Positions 6,912 to 12,880 of a stretch of DNA of 12,880 bases are shown here, piece by piece. How positions within the stretch are numbered: the stretch's first letter is position 1; each line of letters opens with the position of its first letter. The stretch lies in contig DUMX01000179.1 of NCBI GenBank assembly GCA_012839665.1, forward strand, positions 1 to 12,880, read 5' to 3'. This DNA comes from Gelria sp. (GTDB lineage Bacteria; Bacillota; Syntrophomonadia; Syntrophomonadales; Syntrophomonadaceae). The translations under genes and the position numbers were made by a program. Under the pieces are notes generated by a model, which made no database searches, was not told the DNA's origin, and was given only the letters and a program-made list of their open reading frames with translations.

Positions 6912-8017
6912 ATGAGAAAGGGTAAGTTTAGTCTGTTGTTAATCGTGGTGTTGGCTATGTCACTACTGCTAGCAGGTTGTGCAGAAACAGGGTCAGAAGA
7001 ACCCGGCAAAGAAGTTCCCACTTTGAAGGTGAGTTATCAATTCGGTAATCACCATGTTCCGTTTATAACTGCTATGTATAAAGGAGAAGAGCTTAAAGAT
7101 TTGGGTTATCATTTAAAAGAAATAGTACCTAAGGAAAAGTTTGAATTATATGCTGGAGACGAAAAGGTAGCTAATCTCAATATTATAGTGGCTAAGAGTG
7201 GTGCCGAAACAGCAACATTTTTTGCTCAAAAGCATATAGACATAGGGTTACAGCTATGTTAACTGGAATCGACCGTGGTACCCCTTTCAAAATACTGTCG
7301 CCTATTCAAACGGAAGGAATCGGGGTAGTTTTTCCTAAGGATAGTAATATTACAGACTGGAGTTCGTTTGAAGAGTATATTAATAAGTCTTCTGCGCCTG
7401 TAAAACTGGGATATCATTCTCCTACCAGCGCACCCAAGATGGTATTGGAGTCAGCTTTATATGAAGCAGGTTTTAAGATAACCGAAGATGCAAATGATAG
7501 TTCGGCTGATATTTTATTAGTTGATTTGAAGGAAATGGCTAATCTTATTCCTGCTCTTACTAGTAAGCAGGTGGATGGATGGGTTGGACCAGCACCTTAT
7601 CCGGCAGTTGCGGCAGAGCAAGGTGTGGGACAAGTAATATTTGAGGTTCGTGACCTCCCTCCTGAAGGCAAATGGCATGATGCGCCCTGTTGCGTAGTAG
7701 CGGCTCGTGATGAAACGATATCTGACTATGAGAGCGAAGTTAAGGTTCTTATGGATTTAATCGGTAAGTATAGTGAATGGTGTAATGACAACATGGACGA
7801 AGCAGCTAAAATTACATCCGAATGGATGGGATTATCTGAAAAAGCAGCTCGGGAATCAGTTATTATCTATACAACTAAACCTGGCGAAACCTGGAAAAAT
7901 GGCATTGGGGTTTATATGGCTACCCTGAATCGAATGGGAAAATATGAAGGACAGCTTAAGGACAAAGAGCTCAAGGATGTAGAGGAATTATTATTCGATT
8001 TTCGTTTCGTTGAATAA
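6912..8017 (+). pseudogene. ABC transporter substrate-binding lipoprotein, interrupted by a -1 frameshift
   Basis: Two overlapping frames together give one periplasmic-type binding protein of about 365 residues (NMT1/SsuA-like). The first part (6912-7262, 116 codons) starts with a lipoprotein signal, lipobox LLAGC with Cys23, followed by KVSYQFGNHHVPFITAMY. It hits a TAA at 7260. The second part (in frame through the ATG at 7256, to 8017) carries VTAMLTGIDRGTPFKILSPIQTEG and the rest of the fold, including WHDAPCCVVAA. The natural join is near 7247, HIDIG to VTAML, which needs a -1 shift. No standard slippery heptamer is seen, so mutation or a sequencing error is likelier than programmed shifting. 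Purine-rich GGAG motifs (6893-6906) precede the ATG at 6912. The ligand is unknown. If the shift is real, no intact exported binding protein is made. Confidence 0.8.
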
Positions 8018-8033
8018 ATTATCATTCTTGTAT

Positions 8034-8069
8034 AATAAGGTTCCCTGGCATAATTCAGGGGACCTTATT
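8034..8069 (+). terminator. Strong hairpin between binding-protein and permease genes
   Basis: AATAAGGTTCCCTG (8034-8047) pairs with CAGGGGACCTTATT (8056-8069), 14 bp with one G-U pair, around an 8-nt loop. The following sequence GTTAATGCC lacks a clear T-run, so it is probably a partial terminator or an mRNA-stabilising hairpin. It would favour the binding protein over the membrane parts, a common arrangement in ABC importer operons. Confidence 0.6.
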
Positions 8070-8117
8070 GTTAATGCCTTTAAATGAAACCGGCAAAGGG
8101 AGGCACTGTGGTCATAA

Positions 8118-8957
8118 ATGAATTTAAAATCATTATATAAATTTGCTATTTCAATGCTTGTGCCGCTTTTTCTTTTTGGTCTATGGTGGTATATGGCTAT
8201 TCAAATAAAAAATCCGGTAATACTTCCCGAGGTGGGAGAAGTCTTCAGACTGCTATTTAATCCAATGACTAATCTTATAAGTATGGGTTCTCTGGTAAGT
8301 AATATAATAGTCAGTTTGGTCAGGGTCATAGTTGGTTACTGCCTGGCAGTATTAATTGCCATTCCAATGGGTATTTTGATGGGATATTATTCACTTGTTT
8401 ATAATTTACTGAATAATTTTGTAGGCTTATTTCGTCCTATACCTCCATTAGCCTGGGTGCCTTTGGTTCTTGCCTGGTTCGGAGTAAGTAGTCTGGCTAC
8501 ATTAATCGGCCTTGAGCAGGGGCAGTGGTATATATACCTTAATAACGTGAAATTATCTATGATTTTTATAATTTTTATCGGAGCATTTTTCCCCATCCTA
8601 ACTAGTTCAATTTATGGAGTGCACAGTGTAAATAAGACTTTGATTGATTCGGCATTGGTATTAGGTGCTGAAGGCGGCGAGATTTTCCGTAAGATATTAC
8701 TTCCGGCAGCAGCACCATCTATAGTTAATGGAATGAGAACGGGGCTGGGAGTAGCATGGATGTGTCTGGTAGCAGCCGAGATGTTACCGGGCAGCCTGTC
8801 GGGGGTGGGTTATCTTATAACCCACGCTTATACCATAGCTCGTACTGATATTGTAATTGCGGGGATGATAAGTATTGGCCTGGTAGGGGCACTTTTAGAC
8901 TATCTCTTCCGTTTGGTAGAAGATAAAAAGTTTGGTTGGCAGCGCCTAGCCAGATAG
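8118..8957 (+). CDS. ABC transporter permease (SsuC/TauC-like)
   Basis: A 279-residue integral membrane protein of the binding-protein-dependent permease family that includes SsuC and TauC. A first membrane helix lies at about residues 8-28, with further hydrophobic segments around 60-90, 100-122, 145-163, 208-222 and 245-264. The EAA-type coupling loop, DSALVLGAEGGEIFRKILLP and onward, is at about 178-207; the downstream ATPase docks there. Compared with the SsuC pattern I recall (...LAWFG...IFIIFIGAFFPI), there seem to be about 20 extra residues at 124-147. An in-frame stop at 8115-8117 immediately precedes the ATG at 8118, so this is the first possible start. The GGGAGG at 8098-8103 is 14 nt away, unusually far. 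The ATPase follows after 14 nt. Confidence 0.9.
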   Translation: MNLKSLYKFAISMLVPLFLFGLWWYMAIQIKNPVILPEVGEVFRLLFNPMTNLISMGSLVSNIIVSLVRVIVGYCLAVLIAIPMGILMGYYSLVYNLLNNFVGLFRPIPPLAWVPLVLAWFGVSSLATLIGLEQGQWYIYLNNVKLSMIFIIFIGAFFPILTSSIYGVHSVNKTLIDSALVLGAEGGEIFRKILLPAAAPSIVNGMRTGLGVAWMCLVAAEMLPGSLSGVGYLITHAYTIARTDIVIAGMISIGLVGALLDYLFRLVEDKKFGWQRLAR

Positions 8958-8971
8958 GGGAGATGAGAAAT

Positions 8972-9775
8972 ATGAATAAAGATATTATAAAGGTAAAAAA
9001 CATTGATAAAACTTTTGTTACTGAAAAGGGACAATCGATTCATGCTTTGCAAGGTGTAAGCCTGGAAATTAGAAATAATGATTTTGTATGCCTGGTAGGG
9101 CCATCGGGATGTGGGAAGTCTACTTTATTAAGAATAATTGCTGGATTAGAACGGGCTAGTGCAGGGACCGTGGTCTTTCAGGGACAACCAGTAACAAAGC
9201 CAGATAAAAGGTTGGGCATGGTTTTTCAGGAATATTCCCTGCTTCCCTGGAGAACAGTAGCAGATAATGTTGCCTTAGGGTTGGAGTTTGCTAAAAAACC
9301 CATCCGTGAAAGACGTAAGGTTAGCAAGAGGTTTCTAGACTTGGTAGGACTTGCTGATTTTGCGACTTCGTACCCGTATGAGTTATCAGGAGGGATGCGC
9401 CAGAGGGTAGCTATAGCCCGAGCCCTGGCCAATGACCCGGATGTGCTGCTTATGGATGAACCTTTCGGTGCTCTAGATGCCCATACTCGCATTTTACTGC
9501 AACGTGAACTTTTAAGAATATGGGAAGCAAACCGTAAAACGATAGTTTTTGTTACCCACAGCGTTGATGAAGCTATTTATTTAGCTGATCGTATTATGGT
9601 GATGTCTAAAGGTCCGGGGAAGATTAGAGATATTATTAATATTAATATGGCCAGGCCCAGAAATAGAGCTAACCCTTTATACGGGCAGCTGTCAGCTCGG
9701 ATATTGGATATGTTAGAAGAGGAAGTACAGGGCGACCTGCCGCTACTAGAGCAAAAGGTCTCTAATATAGTATGA
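8972..9775 (+). CDS. ABC transporter ATP-binding protein (SsuB/TauB-like)
   Basis: A 267-residue cytoplasmic ATPase that energises the importer. All motifs are intact: Walker A GPSGCGKST (residues 43-51), Q-loop Gln86 in VFQEYSLLPW, signature LSGGMRQR (138-145), Walker B VLLMDEP (158-164), and H-loop His196 in THSVDEA. The 'SLLPW' and 'FGALDAHTR' wording is typical of the nitrate/sulfonate/taurine branch. The frame is open from 8936, but the ATG at 8972 is preferred: GGGGAG at 8957-8962 lies 9 nt upstream, and the protein then starts MNKDIIKVKN. The ribosome binding site overlaps the last base of the permease stop codon, so the two genes are probably translationally coupled. The substrate class cannot be read from this subunit. 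Confidence 0.94.
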   Translation: MNKDIIKVKNIDKTFVTEKGQSIHALQGVSLEIRNNDFVCLVGPSGCGKSTLLRIIAGLERASAGTVVFQGQPVTKPDKRLGMVFQEYSLLPWRTVADNVALGLEFAKKPIRERRKVSKRFLDLVGLADFATSYPYELSGGMRQRVAIARALANDPDVLLMDEPFGALDAHTRILLQRELLRIWEANRKTIVFVTHSVDEAIYLADRIMVMSKGPGKIRDIININMARPRNRANPLYGQLSARILDMLEEEVQGDLPLLEQKVSNIV

Positions 9776-9786
9776 TTACAAATGAA

Positions 9787-9792
9787 AGGAGG
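9787..9792 (+). promoter_or_regulatory. Ribosome binding site that sets the DUF1847 start
   Basis: A perfect AGGAGG lies 7 nt before the ATG at 9800. It is downstream of the earlier in-frame ATG at 9782, which therefore cannot use it. Confidence 0.8.
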
Positions 9793-9799
9793 CCATCTG

Positions 9800-10438
9800 A
9801 TGTCTAAATATCAACTTTCCTGCGCTGATTGTGGTAGTAGAAGGTGCTCCCGCCTCAAAGGGGAATTTCCAGAGTTTTGTTTGACCACCTCACTTGACGA
9901 AGAAGAAAAATCAGCAGTAAAAGATAAGTATAACTCGGAAGAAACTCATAGGGTTATGCAGGCAGCTGCAGAAGTTGAGGGGAGATATTATGGCAAGCTT
10001 ACCCGGGTAGAAGAAACCCTGAAGTTTGCCTCCATATTAGGGGCTAAAAAGATAGGCATAGCCAGCTGTACGGGATTGATAGACGAAGCTCGAATTTTCA
10101 CCAGGATTGCGAGGGCGCGGGGGTTTGAAGTTGTTTGTGTGCTCTGCAAAGTAGGTAGTTTTGATAAAGCGGAAATGGGTATTCCCGATGAGGTTAAATT
10201 AAACCCCGGGGAGTTTGAAGCTTCCTGTAATCCGCTTATGCAGGCGCATATTTTAAACCGGGAAAAAACCGACCTTAATGTAGCCATAGGTTTGTGTGTT
10301 GGACATGACGCCATTTTCAACAAGTATTCTAACTCCCTGGTAACTACCCTGATTGCTAAAGACCGGGTCTTAGCTCATAATCCGGCAGCAGCTTTATATA
10401 CTTCTAAATCATATTATAGAAAACTCTTAAAGCCATAA
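9800..10438 (+). CDS. DUF1847-family cysteine-rich protein
   Basis: A 212-residue protein that I recognise as DUF1847-like. It starts at the ATG at 9800. It has nine cysteines: an N-terminal cluster Cys8, Cys11, Cys16 and Cys27 (CxxC-x4-C-x10-C), which looks able to bind zinc or an iron-sulfur cluster, then Cys90 (ASCTGL), Cys113/Cys116 (CVLC), Cys143 (SCNP) and Cys166 (LCVGHD). The region around 83-118 (KKIGIASCTGL, then an alternating beta/alpha pattern) suggests a Rossmann-like domain. There is no signal peptide or membrane helix, so it should be cytoplasmic. The family has no established function. Its place 24 nt behind the importer ATPase and ahead of the terminator suggests it handles or senses the imported compound; this is inference. 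Confidence 0.8.
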   Translation: MSKYQLSCADCGSRRCSRLKGEFPEFCLTTSLDEEEKSAVKDKYNSEETHRVMQAAAEVEGRYYGKLTRVEETLKFASILGAKKIGIASCTGLIDEARIFTRIARARGFEVVCVLCKVGSFDKAEMGIPDEVKLNPGEFEASCNPLMQAHILNREKTDLNVAIGLCVGHDAIFNKYSNSLVTTLIAKDRVLAHNPAAALYTSKSYYRKLLKP

Positions 10439-10446
10439 ACAAAAAA

Positions 10447-10528
10447 CCGGTCTTGCAGACGAGGCCGGATACATTATTATAGACGCGGAAACCGTGATTT
10501 CCGCGTCTAAATTTTTTATTCTTTTTTT
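10447..10528 (+). terminator. Tandem hairpins and T-tract ending the transporter operon
   Basis: The first hairpin is CCGGTCT (10447-10453) with AGGCCGG (10462-10468), 7 bp including one G-U pair. The second is a perfect 12-bp stem, TAGACGCGGAAA (10480-10491) with TTTCCGCGTCTA (10498-10509) and a 6-nt loop, followed by a T-rich tail at 10510-10528. This is a strong rho-independent terminator for plus-strand transcription. The T-tail overlaps the stop and last codons of the convergent gene. Confidence 0.88.
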
Positions 10529-11073
10529 AAATTTTCGTCTTTGACTGTGTTTTCGTCTTTGACTGTGCCAGTTATGAATTTACAATAGGGGTCATAACTA
10601 AATTCAGTAAAATAAGCTCTTCGTGGTGACTGTACATCTTTTAGTCCCCAAACCAGGTAGTTGACGGCATCCTGAACCGCCTTACCGCAATTACTGCAAT
10701 AGATACAGTCAGCTTTGGTGGCTCCCAGCATTTTTAGCTGTTCATCACAACAGCGAATATTGTTAATTCCATTAAAGCTTTCATCATAGAGAAAACCCTG
10801 TTCATCCAAAGCCTCCTTAAATGAGACCAGGCGATTGTTAGGGAAATTATCTTGCAGTTCATAACGAGTATCCGGAATATCAGTTTCCTCTACCTGTACC
10901 CAGTCTTCTCTTTCTTCCACATATAACTGATAGAGACGAGCGTAAACTGGTTCTCGGGTTACCCAGGAAAACCATTCTTCGCCATCGTGGGAAGCCAGCC
11001 CTCCCCGAAGGTAAAATTCAAAACCCGCATCTGCTTCTGGTAAATCCCTTAATAGAGTAAGCTTATAAATCAT
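10516..11073 (-). CDS. Hypothetical protein with CxxCxxC cluster
   Basis: A 185-residue protein that I do not recognise. It starts MIYKLTLLRDLPEADAGFEF from an ATG with AGGAGG 7 nt upstream (11081-11086), so it is well translated. It has no signal peptide or membrane segment and is acidic. The C-terminal half has a Cys-Cys pair (RCCDEQ), a compact CIYCSNCGK motif that could be half of a zinc site, and a later Cys (PYCKF). The last codons contain an exact 18-bp tandem duplication (10532-10567) that repeats the residues TVKDEN. The stop (10516-10518) lies inside the T-tail of the opposing terminator. It follows the dCMP deaminase after 22 nt, so it is probably in the same transcript. Confidence 0.75.
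   Translation of the reverse strand: MIYKLTLLRDLPEADAGFEFYLRGGLASHDGEEWFSWVTREPVYARLYQLYVEEREDWVQVEETDIPDTRYELQDNFPNNRLVSFKEALDEQGFLYDESFNGINNIRCCDEQLKMLGATKADCIYCSNCGKAVQDAVNYLVWGLKDVQSPRRAYFTEFSYDPYCKFITGTVKDENTVKDENLKKE
10532..10567. repeat. Exact 18-bp tandem duplication
   Basis: The unit TTTTCGTCTTTGACTGTG occurs at 10532-10549 and again, without change, at 10550-10567. It lies in frame in the 3' end of the gene at 10516-11073 and duplicates six codons. Perfect identity suggests a recent slippage event. Confidence 0.9.
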
Positions 11074-11095
11074 CCCAAACCCTCCTTTCCTGGTA

Positions 11096-11560
11096 CTACT
11101 GCTGGTAATCGGGGTGTCCTTCCGGCATGACCGCCCATGAACTCCCGTCTTTAGTCCGGCAAATTACTTTATAGATACCTGCATTCAATATAACTCTTTT
11201 ACATAAAAAACAAGGTTCGGCATCTATTAGTTCCCCGGTTTTAACATCAAAACCGGTTAGATACATAGTAGCACCCAGAGTTTTATCCCTGCCTGCATTA
11301 ATGATGGCATTCATTTCGGCATGTACGCTCCGGCACAGTTCATATCTTTCCCCGCTGGGTACTCCCCGGCGGTCCCGTTCACAGACTTCCAAATCACAAC
11401 AATTAGGTAAACCTCGCGGGGCTCCGGAGTAACCAGTGGATACTATGGCGTCATCTCTAACTATTACTGCACCAAAATTACGCCGTAAGCAGGTACCACG
11501 TGCTGCTACATTTTGAGCAATGTTCAGGTAATAGTCGATTTTGCTTGGCCTGGGTTTCAA
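11096..11560 (-). CDS. dCMP deaminase (ComEB-type cytidine/deoxycytidylate deaminase)
   Basis: A 154-residue zinc-dependent deaminase that converts dCMP to dUMP for dTMP synthesis. It shows the full active site: His80-Ala-Glu82 in SVHAEMNAI (zinc ligand and catalytic Glu) and Pro116-Cys117-x-x-Cys120 in EPCFLCKR. The N-terminal RGTCLRRNFGAVIV and the TGYSGAPRGLPNC segment are typical of dCMP deaminases. A GTG at 11569 is in frame, but it overlaps the ribosome binding site AGGAG (11569-11573). The TTG at 11560 is 8 nt downstream of that site and gives MKPRPSKIDYYLNIA, the usual N-terminus, so it is preferred. It is 28 nt behind the GIY-YIG-like gene and 22 nt ahead of the small cysteine protein. 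Its presence there looks housekeeping rather than defensive. Confidence 0.93.
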   Translation of the reverse strand: MKPRPSKIDYYLNIAQNVAARGTCLRRNFGAVIVRDDAIVSTGYSGAPRGLPNCCDLEVCERDRRGVPSGERYELCRSVHAEMNAIINAGRDKTLGATMYLTGFDVKTGELIDAEPCFLCKRVILNAGIYKVICRTKDGSSWAVMPEGHPDYQQ

Positions 11561-11588
11561 AAATATCACTCCTAGTTATCCTTTAGCT

Positions 11589-12287
11589 TTACTTCACCAA
11601 CCGTACCAGTTTATCCAGGTATTTCAGAAGCCTGGGATTGTATTTAACATCTACACTACGATGGTTCCATAATCCTGAACAGCGAACAGCATCATTTGGG
11701 CAATAACGTCCTAACCAGGTAGGGGCGGGTGCATCCAAGATATCTTGTTTACGATAGTTACTAAGCAATGCTACCGCATTACGTTTAATAAAAAGGTTAA
11801 GTTGTTCCGGTTTGGAACTACGATCAGTAGAGAGCCAAAGAAAAGGCATATCGTTTATTATATCACTTACTTTCGTTTCTAGCTGATGTTCTGCCTTCCT
11901 CGTAGCAGCATTAGTTTTGTCCATTTTCTCCCAGGTTGAGCAAGGTATCTTATCTCGGTTCATTAATGCGCTACCTATATAATGGCGAAAATTAGATACC
12001 CGGTGGTTTCCTCCTCCGGAAAACTTGCCCCTGATAGGACCCCGGTGTTCCCGCAATCGATCCCATAAGGGACTCTGGAGACTTTCAGAAGATTTAGATA
12101 TCCCCACTCTCACTACACGTAATTGTTTACCATTATCTCGCATTTCTCCGGGCTGAAAAAAGAAACATACTCCTTGCTGTGGCCATTCCATATAAATATC
12201 AGAAGTCGCAAGTGTGCGGGTTCCAGTTTTAGATTGCAGTTCCATTAAGATGTCATAAAAACGGTTCAAGTGTTTTAATCTATCCAT
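11589..12287 (-). CDS. GIY-YIG superfamily-like hypothetical protein
   Basis: A 232-residue protein with an ATG start and a GGAG 7 nt upstream. The N-terminal part carries GVCFFFQPGE (39-48), VVRVG (58-62) and LWDRLREHRG (74-83), matching the GxYxF...xxxVG...RLxxH layout of GIY-YIG folds. GGGNHRVSNFRHYIG follows at about 91-105. The C-terminal part has IKRNAVALLSNYRK (167-180) and WLGRYCPNDAVRCSGLWNHR (191-210), which I recall from uncharacterised GIY-YIG-like proteins. The Tyr of the GIY motif is replaced (Cys41 or Phe at the equivalent place), so catalytic activity is uncertain. No function is established. It is the first gene of a likely three-gene unit with the dCMP deaminase. Confidence 0.7.
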   Translation of the reverse strand: MDRLKHLNRFYDILMELQSKTGTRTLATSDIYMEWPQQGVCFFFQPGEMRDNGKQLRVVRVGISKSSESLQSPLWDRLREHRGPIRGKFSGGGNHRVSNFRHYIGSALMNRDKIPCSTWEKMDKTNAATRKAEHQLETKVSDIINDMPFLWLSTDRSSKPEQLNLFIKRNAVALLSNYRKQDILDAPAPTWLGRYCPNDAVRCSGLWNHRSVDVKYNPRLLKYLDKLVRLVK

Positions 12288-12309
12288 GTTCAGACTCCTA
12301 ACATAACTT

Positions 12310-12331
12310 AAAAAACGCTTATCCGAAGCAT
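12310..12331 (-). terminator. Small terminator after the gene entering from the right
   Basis: On the minus strand ATGCTT (12326-12331) can pair with AAGCGT (12315-12320), 6 bp with one T-G pair, around a 5-nt loop. A run of T follows (12310-12315). It lies 20 nt after the stop of the partial gene and would separate it from the GIY-YIG-like unit. Confidence 0.5.
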
Positions 12332-12350
12332 GCTGCCAAATTCTTAATCC

Positions 12351-12880
12351 TTAAGATGATTTTTTAGCCGGGGGGTCCTTTAGAATTAGTTTCATTACGA
12401 CACCAGCTCCGTCTACCATAACCTCCACCTTATCACCGGGACTGATAGTATTAAAAGCAATAAGACTGCCATCTTCACGGCAGATGGTTGCGTTCGCATC
12501 CAGGGTGTATTTTTTATTTTTCTTTAAAACCACTTGTCGCCCCTGACCACTACCACTAATTCCCTCTATTTCGCCTGTAACCTTCTTCCAGTCCGGCCTG
12601 CCGGTAATTATTATTTCCAGCGGAATTTCATCGTCAATACCTTCGGGGTCCGGGTCCAGGTAGGTGATTTTTACCTTATCACCTCTTAATACATGGTCAC
12701 TACGACCATCTTTATCGATAATCCGTGCCCGGTCCCAATAATTAAACCAGGTGGGTTTATTACTTTTAGAACCCTTATTCTCCAAATACAGCCTGCTTCC
12801 AATTATACTATTAACACTGCCGGAGAGGTTTTTAGTTGTAAGTACAGCAACCTCTATAACCTCATCACCAGAAAGGTAAA
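12351..12880 (-). CDS. C-terminal part of a repetitive, beta-rich protein (cut by window edge)
   Basis: The minus-strand frame is open from 12878 down to the TAA at 12351-12353, giving 175 visible residues. A TTG at 12785 could be read as a start, but the upstream codons read YLSGDEVIEVAVLTTKNLSG without a stop and continue the same pattern, so the gene clearly enters from the right. Three short motifs recur: LSGDEVIEV, LRGDKVKI and ISPGDKVEV, each followed by beta-rich sequence, as in tandem DUF5666-like or S-layer-associated beta modules. The C-terminus is KDPPAKKSS. It may be an exported or cell-wall protein, but its N-terminus is not visible and the function is unknown. Confidence 0.75.
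   Translation of the reverse strand, partial: YLSGDEVIEVAVLTTKNLSGSVNSIIGSRLYLENKGSKSNKPTWFNYWDRARIIDKDGRSDHVLRGDKVKITYLDPDPEGIDDEIPLEIIITGRPDWKKVTGEIEGISGSGQGRQVVLKKNKKYTLDANATICREDGSLIAFNTISPGDKVEVMVDGAGVVMKLILKDPPAKKSS

Noticed and set aside
6908..6925. Five-codon frame ATG...TAA (MYEKG) overlapping the lipoprotein start
   Set aside because: The ATG at 6908 is only 4 nt from the lipoprotein ATG at 6912, which has the clear signal peptide; the short frame is probably chance.
7242..7262. Programmed -1 frameshifting in the binding-protein gene
   Set aside because: No X XXY YYZ slippery heptamer is present in the zero frame at the join (ATA GGG TTA CAG), and no strong downstream structure was seen.
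8108..8140. GTG-initiated short frame just before the permease ATG
   Set aside because: It is out of frame with the permease, runs about ten codons, and its spacing to GGGAGG is only 4 nt; it is not convincing as a gene.
1..12880. CRISPR arrays, tRNA or rRNA genes, insertion sequences, attachment sites
   Set aside because: No regularly spaced direct repeats, tRNA-like cloverleaf, transposase/integrase motifs or terminal inverted repeats were seen by eye.

Overview
The window looks like a chromosomal segment of a low- to mid-GC Gram-positive bacterium, most likely an anaerobic Clostridia member (Peptococcaceae/Syntrophomonadaceae-like). The signs are strong AGGAGG-type ribosome binding sites, use of TTG and GTG starts, an LLAGC lipobox on the transporter lipoprotein, and a DUF1847 gene. 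The taxonomic placement is inference. No rRNA, tRNA, CRISPR array, transposase or integrase was seen.

Region 1 (1-6624, minus strand) is the first part of a type 1 BREX phage-defence operon: brxA - brxB - brxC - pglX, with pglX cut by the left edge after 544 codons. A near-consensus promoter at 6568-6597 faces the operon. A nested inverted repeat lies between brxC and pglX. The expected remaining genes, pglZ and brxL, would lie beyond position 1.

Region 2 (6625-10530, plus strand) is a divergent operon with its own consensus-like promoter, an operator-like palindrome, and a leader of about 160 nt that can form two mutually exclusive stems. It encodes an ABC importer of the sulfonate/taurine/NMT1 type: a substrate-binding lipoprotein broken by a -1 frameshift near 7247-7256, a permease and an ATPase. 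A cysteine-rich DUF1847 protein follows. A strong hairpin separates the lipoprotein gene from the permease, and tandem hairpins with a T-tract end the operon. The transported substrate is not evident.

Region 3 (10516-12880, minus strand) converges on region 2. It holds, in transcription order, the C-terminal 175 residues of a repetitive beta-rich protein (cut by the right edge) with its own terminator. Next come a GIY-YIG-superfamily-like protein, a dCMP deaminase, and an unrecognised small protein with a CxxCxxC cluster and an 18-bp tandem duplication at its 3' end. The last three are closely spaced and probably co-transcribed.

The defence system itself is a known type. The least explained parts are the structured leader plus the ABC/DUF1847 unit, a G7 tract inside the pglX catalytic motif, and the uncharacterised genes beside the dCMP deaminase.
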